Assembly (NCBI GenBank): GCA_015494385.1
Contig: WGBJ01000213.1
Location: forward strand, 1 to 7,458
Direction: 5' to 3'
Source of the DNA: Marinosulfonomonas sp.
GTDB lineage: Bacteria; Pseudomonadota; Alphaproteobacteria; Rhodobacterales; Rhodobacteraceae
DNA length: 7,458 bases
This document shows positions 4,916 to 7,458 of this stretch, one piece after another (position 1 is the first letter of the stretch; the number at the start of each line of letters is the position of its first letter). The notes under the pieces were generated by a model, which did not search any database, was not told the origin of the DNA, and saw only the letters and a program-made list of their open reading frames with translations. The position numbers were made by a program, and so were the translations under genes.

Positions 4916-7458
4916 ATGGCTAAAAAGATGCTTATCGATGCCACCCACGCGGAAGAAACCCGCGTTGTGGTGGTTGATGGAACCAAGGTTGAGGAATTCG
5001 ACTTTGAGTCTGAAAACAAACGCCAGCTAGCTGGCAACATATATCTGGCAAAAGTTACACGGGTTGAACCGTCGCTACAGGCGGCGTTCATAGACTACGG
5101 CGGAAACCGGCATGGTTTTCTGGCGTTTTCGGAAATCCATCCCGATTATTACCAGATCCCCGTCGCCGACCGCGAGGCCCTGCTGGCCGAGGAACGCGCC
5201 TACGCCAAGGCAATGGCCGAGGAAGACGAGAAACCCAAACCAAAACGCCGCCGCCGCTCGCGTTCGCGCAGCAAGGCCGAAGAGGTCAAGTCGGACGATT
5301 CCGTCGAGACCAAAGAAGTCGAGAACAACGGCGCATCCGGTATGGATGTGGTCGATCTGGGCGAAGAGTCCGTCGAGGGATCATCGCCAATGGAACTTGT
5401 CGCCGAAACACCGGTAGACACGCCAGAATCCGGCGAGGCCGACGAGGCCGCCAAGAACGAAGCGCCGGCAGATGCGGCGGATGAAGACGTGAAGGCAGAC
5501 GATGCCGACACGCCGGTAGACGCGGACGACGAAGATGAGCCGCTGGAAGCCACCGAAAAAGACGACCGGATTGAATCGGTGGCCGATGATGACGCCCCCG
5601 AGGAACTGCGCCCCGTGCGCAAACCCCGTCCGCGCCGCTATAAAATCCAGGAAGTGATCAAGGTTCGCCAGATCCTTCTGGTGCAAGTGGTGAAAGAGGA
5701 ACGCGGCAACAAGGGCGCGGCCCTGACCACCTATCTGTCGCTGGCTGGCCGGTATTGCGTATTGATGCCCAACACCGCGCGTGGCGGCGGCATTTCCCGC
5801 AAAATCACCAACGCCGCCGACCGCAAGAAACTGAAAGCTATCGCAAACGAAATCGAAGTGCCCGAAGGGGCCGGTCTGATCGTGCGCACGGCCGGTGCCA
5901 AGCGCACTAAATCCGAGATCAAGCGCGACTATGAATATTTGCAGCGCCTGTGGGAAGAAATCCGCGCTTTGACGCTGAAGTCAACTGCGCCTGCCAAGAT
6001 TTACGAAGAAGGCAACCTGATCAAACGCTCGATCCGCGACCTGTATAACCGCGAGATCGACGAAGTTCTGGTGGAAGGCGAGGAAGGCTATCGCGTGGCC
6101 AAGGACTTCATGAAAATGATCATGCCGTCCCACGCCAAGAACGTGAAACTTTACAATGAAGCCATGCCCTTGTTCGCCCGCTATCAGGTCGAAGGCTATC
6201 TGGCCAGCATGTTCAATCCGACGGTCCAACTGAAATCCGGCGGCTACATTGTAATCGGGATTACCGAAGCACTGGTGGCGATTGATGTGAACTCGGGTCG
6301 GTCGACCAAAGAGGGCAGCATCGAGGACACGGCGCTGAAAACCAATCTGGAAGCCTCGGACGAGGTGGCACGCCAGTTGCGTCTGCGCGATCTGGCCGGT
6401 CTGATCGTGATCGACTACATCGACATGGACGAGCGCCGCAACAACAACGCGGTTGAAAAGCGCCTGAAGGACCGGTTGAAGAACGATCGCGCCCGCATTC
6501 AGGTGGGCCGGATTTCCGGTTTCGGCCTGATGGAAATGTCGCGCCAGCGTCTGCGCCCCGGCATGATCGAGGCCACAACACAACCTTGTTCACATTGCCA
6601 CGGCACCGGTTTGATCCGGTCGGATGAAAATCTGGCCCTGTCGATCCTGCGTCAGCTGGAAGAAGAGGGCACGCGTAAACGTAGCCGCGAGGTTCTGTTG
6701 AAGGCGCCTGTGGGCATCGCCAATTACCTGATGAACAACAAGCGCGAACATATCGCCCAGATCGAAGCGCGTTACGGCATGTCCGTGCGCATCGAGGCCG
6801 ATCCGTTCCTTGTGTCGCCCGATTTCTCGATCGAGAAGTTCAAAACCGCCAGCCGCGTTGTCAAACAGGTCAGCGCGCCTGTGGTGTCCGGTAGCGCCGC
6901 GATCATGGATGATATTGATGACGCCGAGGTGGTCGAGGAAGAAACACCGGTGGAAGCCGTTGAAGATGGGGAAGGCGAGGCACAGCCCAAGAAGCGCCGC
7001 CGTCGCCGCCGTCGTCGTCGTGGCCGTGGCGGGGATAATGCCGAGGCAACGCAGAACAACGGTGAAGAAGTGGTGAAAACCGACGCAGTGCCCGAGGGTG
7101 AAGCTGTGTCAGAAGATGCGGCCAAGGACGAGGCGGCTGTCGAAGCACCTGCCGAGACCGGGGAAAAAGCCGAGGACGAAAAGCCCAAGCGCAAGCCGCG
7201 CAAACGTGCCCCGCGCAAATCGACCAAAGCGGCCGATGCGGAAGCAACGGATGCCAAAACCGACGAGGCCGCTTCGCAAGAAGCCGCACCAGAGGAAGCC
7301 GCCGAAGAGCCGAAGAAAAAGCCGGTTCGCCGTCGTCGCAAGAAAGCGGATGCAGAGGAAGCCCCCAAAGCCGAGGAGGCCGTAAAAGAAGCCCCTGAAG
7401 CCGAGGCCGCGGCCGAGGAAGAGAAACCCACGCCCAAGAAACGCACACGGCGCAAGCC
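4916..7458 (+). CDS. rne: Ribonuclease E, open at the right window edge
   Basis: Endoribonuclease E, the core of the RNA degradosome, cuts single-stranded A/U-rich RNA in mRNA decay and in rRNA and tRNA processing. 847 codons are visible and the frame runs off the window. The start MAKKMLIDAT matches the family (E. coli MKRMLINAT). The S1 domain begins at GNIYLAKVTRVEPS, is interrupted after PDYYQIP (76-82) by about 150 low-complexity residues, and resumes at YKIQEVIKV (from 242) and KEERGNKGAALTTYLSLAGRY. The 5'-phosphate sensor is R324-T325. The catalytic Mg-binding aspartates are D457 (AIDVNSG) and D500 (VIDYIDM), and the zinc link is C558 and C561 (CSHCHGTG). Spacings D-D (43) and D-C (58) equal those of E. 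coli, so the catalytic core is intact. From about residue 670 the protein is a disordered scaffold of acidic/alanine spacers and Lys/Arg-rich blocks, including nine arginines in a row (694-702). The weak ribosome binding site and structured leader suggest control at translation or RNA stability. Confidence 0.95.
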   Translation, partial: MAKKMLIDATHAEETRVVVVDGTKVEEFDFESENKRQLAGNIYLAKVTRVEPSLQAAFIDYGGNRHGFLAFSEIHPDYYQIPVADREALLAEERAYAKAMAEEDEKPKPKRRRRSRSRSKAEEVKSDDSVETKEVENNGASGMDVVDLGEESVEGSSPMELVAETPVDTPESGEADEAAKNEAPADAADEDVKADDADTPVDADDEDEPLEATEKDDRIESVADDDAPEELRPVRKPRPRRYKIQEVIKVRQILLVQVVKEERGNKGAALTTYLSLAGRYCVLMPNTARGGGISRKITNAADRKKLKAIANEIEVPEGAGLIVRTAGAKRTKSEIKRDYEYLQRLWEEIRALTLKSTAPAKIYEEGNLIKRSIRDLYNREIDEVLVEGEEGYRVAKDFMKMIMPSHAKNVKLYNEAMPLFARYQVEGYLASMFNPTVQLKSGGYIVIGITEALVAIDVNSGRSTKEGSIEDTALKTNLEASDEVARQLRLRDLAGLIVIDYIDMDERRNNNAVEKRLKDRLKNDRARIQVGRISGFGLMEMSRQRLRPGMIEATTQPCSHCHGTGLIRSDENLALSILRQLEEEGTRKRSREVLLKAPVGIANYLMNNKREHIAQIEARYGMSVRIEADPFLVSPDFSIEKFKTASRVVKQVSAPVVSGSAAIMDDIDDAEVVEEETPVEAVEDGEGEAQPKKRRRRRRRRRGRGGDNAEATQNNGEEVVKTDAVPEGEAVSEDAAKDEAAVEAPAETGEKAEDEKPKRKPRKRAPRKSTKAADAEATDAKTDEAASQEAAPEEAAEEPKKKPVRRRRKKADAEEAPKAEEAVKEAPEAEAAAEEEKPTPKKRTRRK

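Noticed and set aside
4764..5030. An 88-codon + strand open frame spanning the rne start
   Set aside because: It overlaps the first 115 bases of rne in another frame, has no ribosome binding site, and shows no family-like sequence. The RNase E frame is unambiguous here.
6995..7021. Run of CGC/CGT codons as a possible triplet-repeat mobile or unstable element
   Set aside because: It mixes synonymous Arg codons and lies in frame in the RNase E tail, so selection for poly-arginine explains it better than repeat expansion.
6772..7455. Long - strand open frames opposite the RNase E tail, rich in Ser/Ala or Arg
   Set aside because: They are the complement of the Glu/Ala/Lys/Arg repeats in the tail. 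Low-complexity coding sequence opens several frames at once, and no start signal or protein family is visible.

Overview
The window reads as a stretch of alphaproteobacterial chromosome, most probably from the Rhodobacterales (Roseobacter/Rhodobacter group). This rests on the GC-rich third codon positions, the purC-purS-purQ gene order, the DctB/DctD-type two-component pair, and an RNase E with a long low-complexity insertion inside its S1 domain. No mobile element, tRNA, rRNA or CRISPR array was found. The assignment comes from reading the proteins; no database search was run.

Layout, all genes on the + strand. (1) Positions 2-1275 hold a de novo purine synthesis operon: the 3' end of purC (SAICAR synthetase), then purS and purQ, the two small subunits of FGAR amidotransferase, with purS and purQ overlapping by one base. 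The large subunit gene purL is not in view. (2) Positions 1312-4418 hold a two-component system. A membrane sensor histidine kinase of the DctB type is followed 11 bases later by a DctD/NtrC-type regulator. A promoter-like sequence lies just before dctB and would give an almost leaderless message. The usual partner, a C4-dicarboxylate transporter, is not in the window. (3) Positions 4419-4915 are a noncoding stretch of about 500 bases. It starts with a strong 11-bp-stem hairpin just after dctD, and continues with several inverted repeats that may form a structured leader for the next gene. (4) Positions 4916-7458 hold rne (RNase E), open at the window's right edge, with 847 codons visible.

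The main biological surprise is the regulator. It has an intact receiver domain, Walker A, arginine-finger region, sensor II and Fis-type DNA-binding helix. It lacks the GAFTGA loop that contacts sigma-54, and its Walker B acidic pair is E-D rather than D-E. It therefore looks like a bacterial enhancer-binding protein that has lost sigma-54 activation while keeping phosphorylation and DNA binding. The second point is RNase E: its S1 domain is split by roughly 150 residues of disordered Arg-rich and acidic sequence, and the insertion resembles the protein's own C-terminal tail. The third is the rne leader, where two mutually exclusive hairpins share one arm immediately before the start codon, a plausible site for feedback control.
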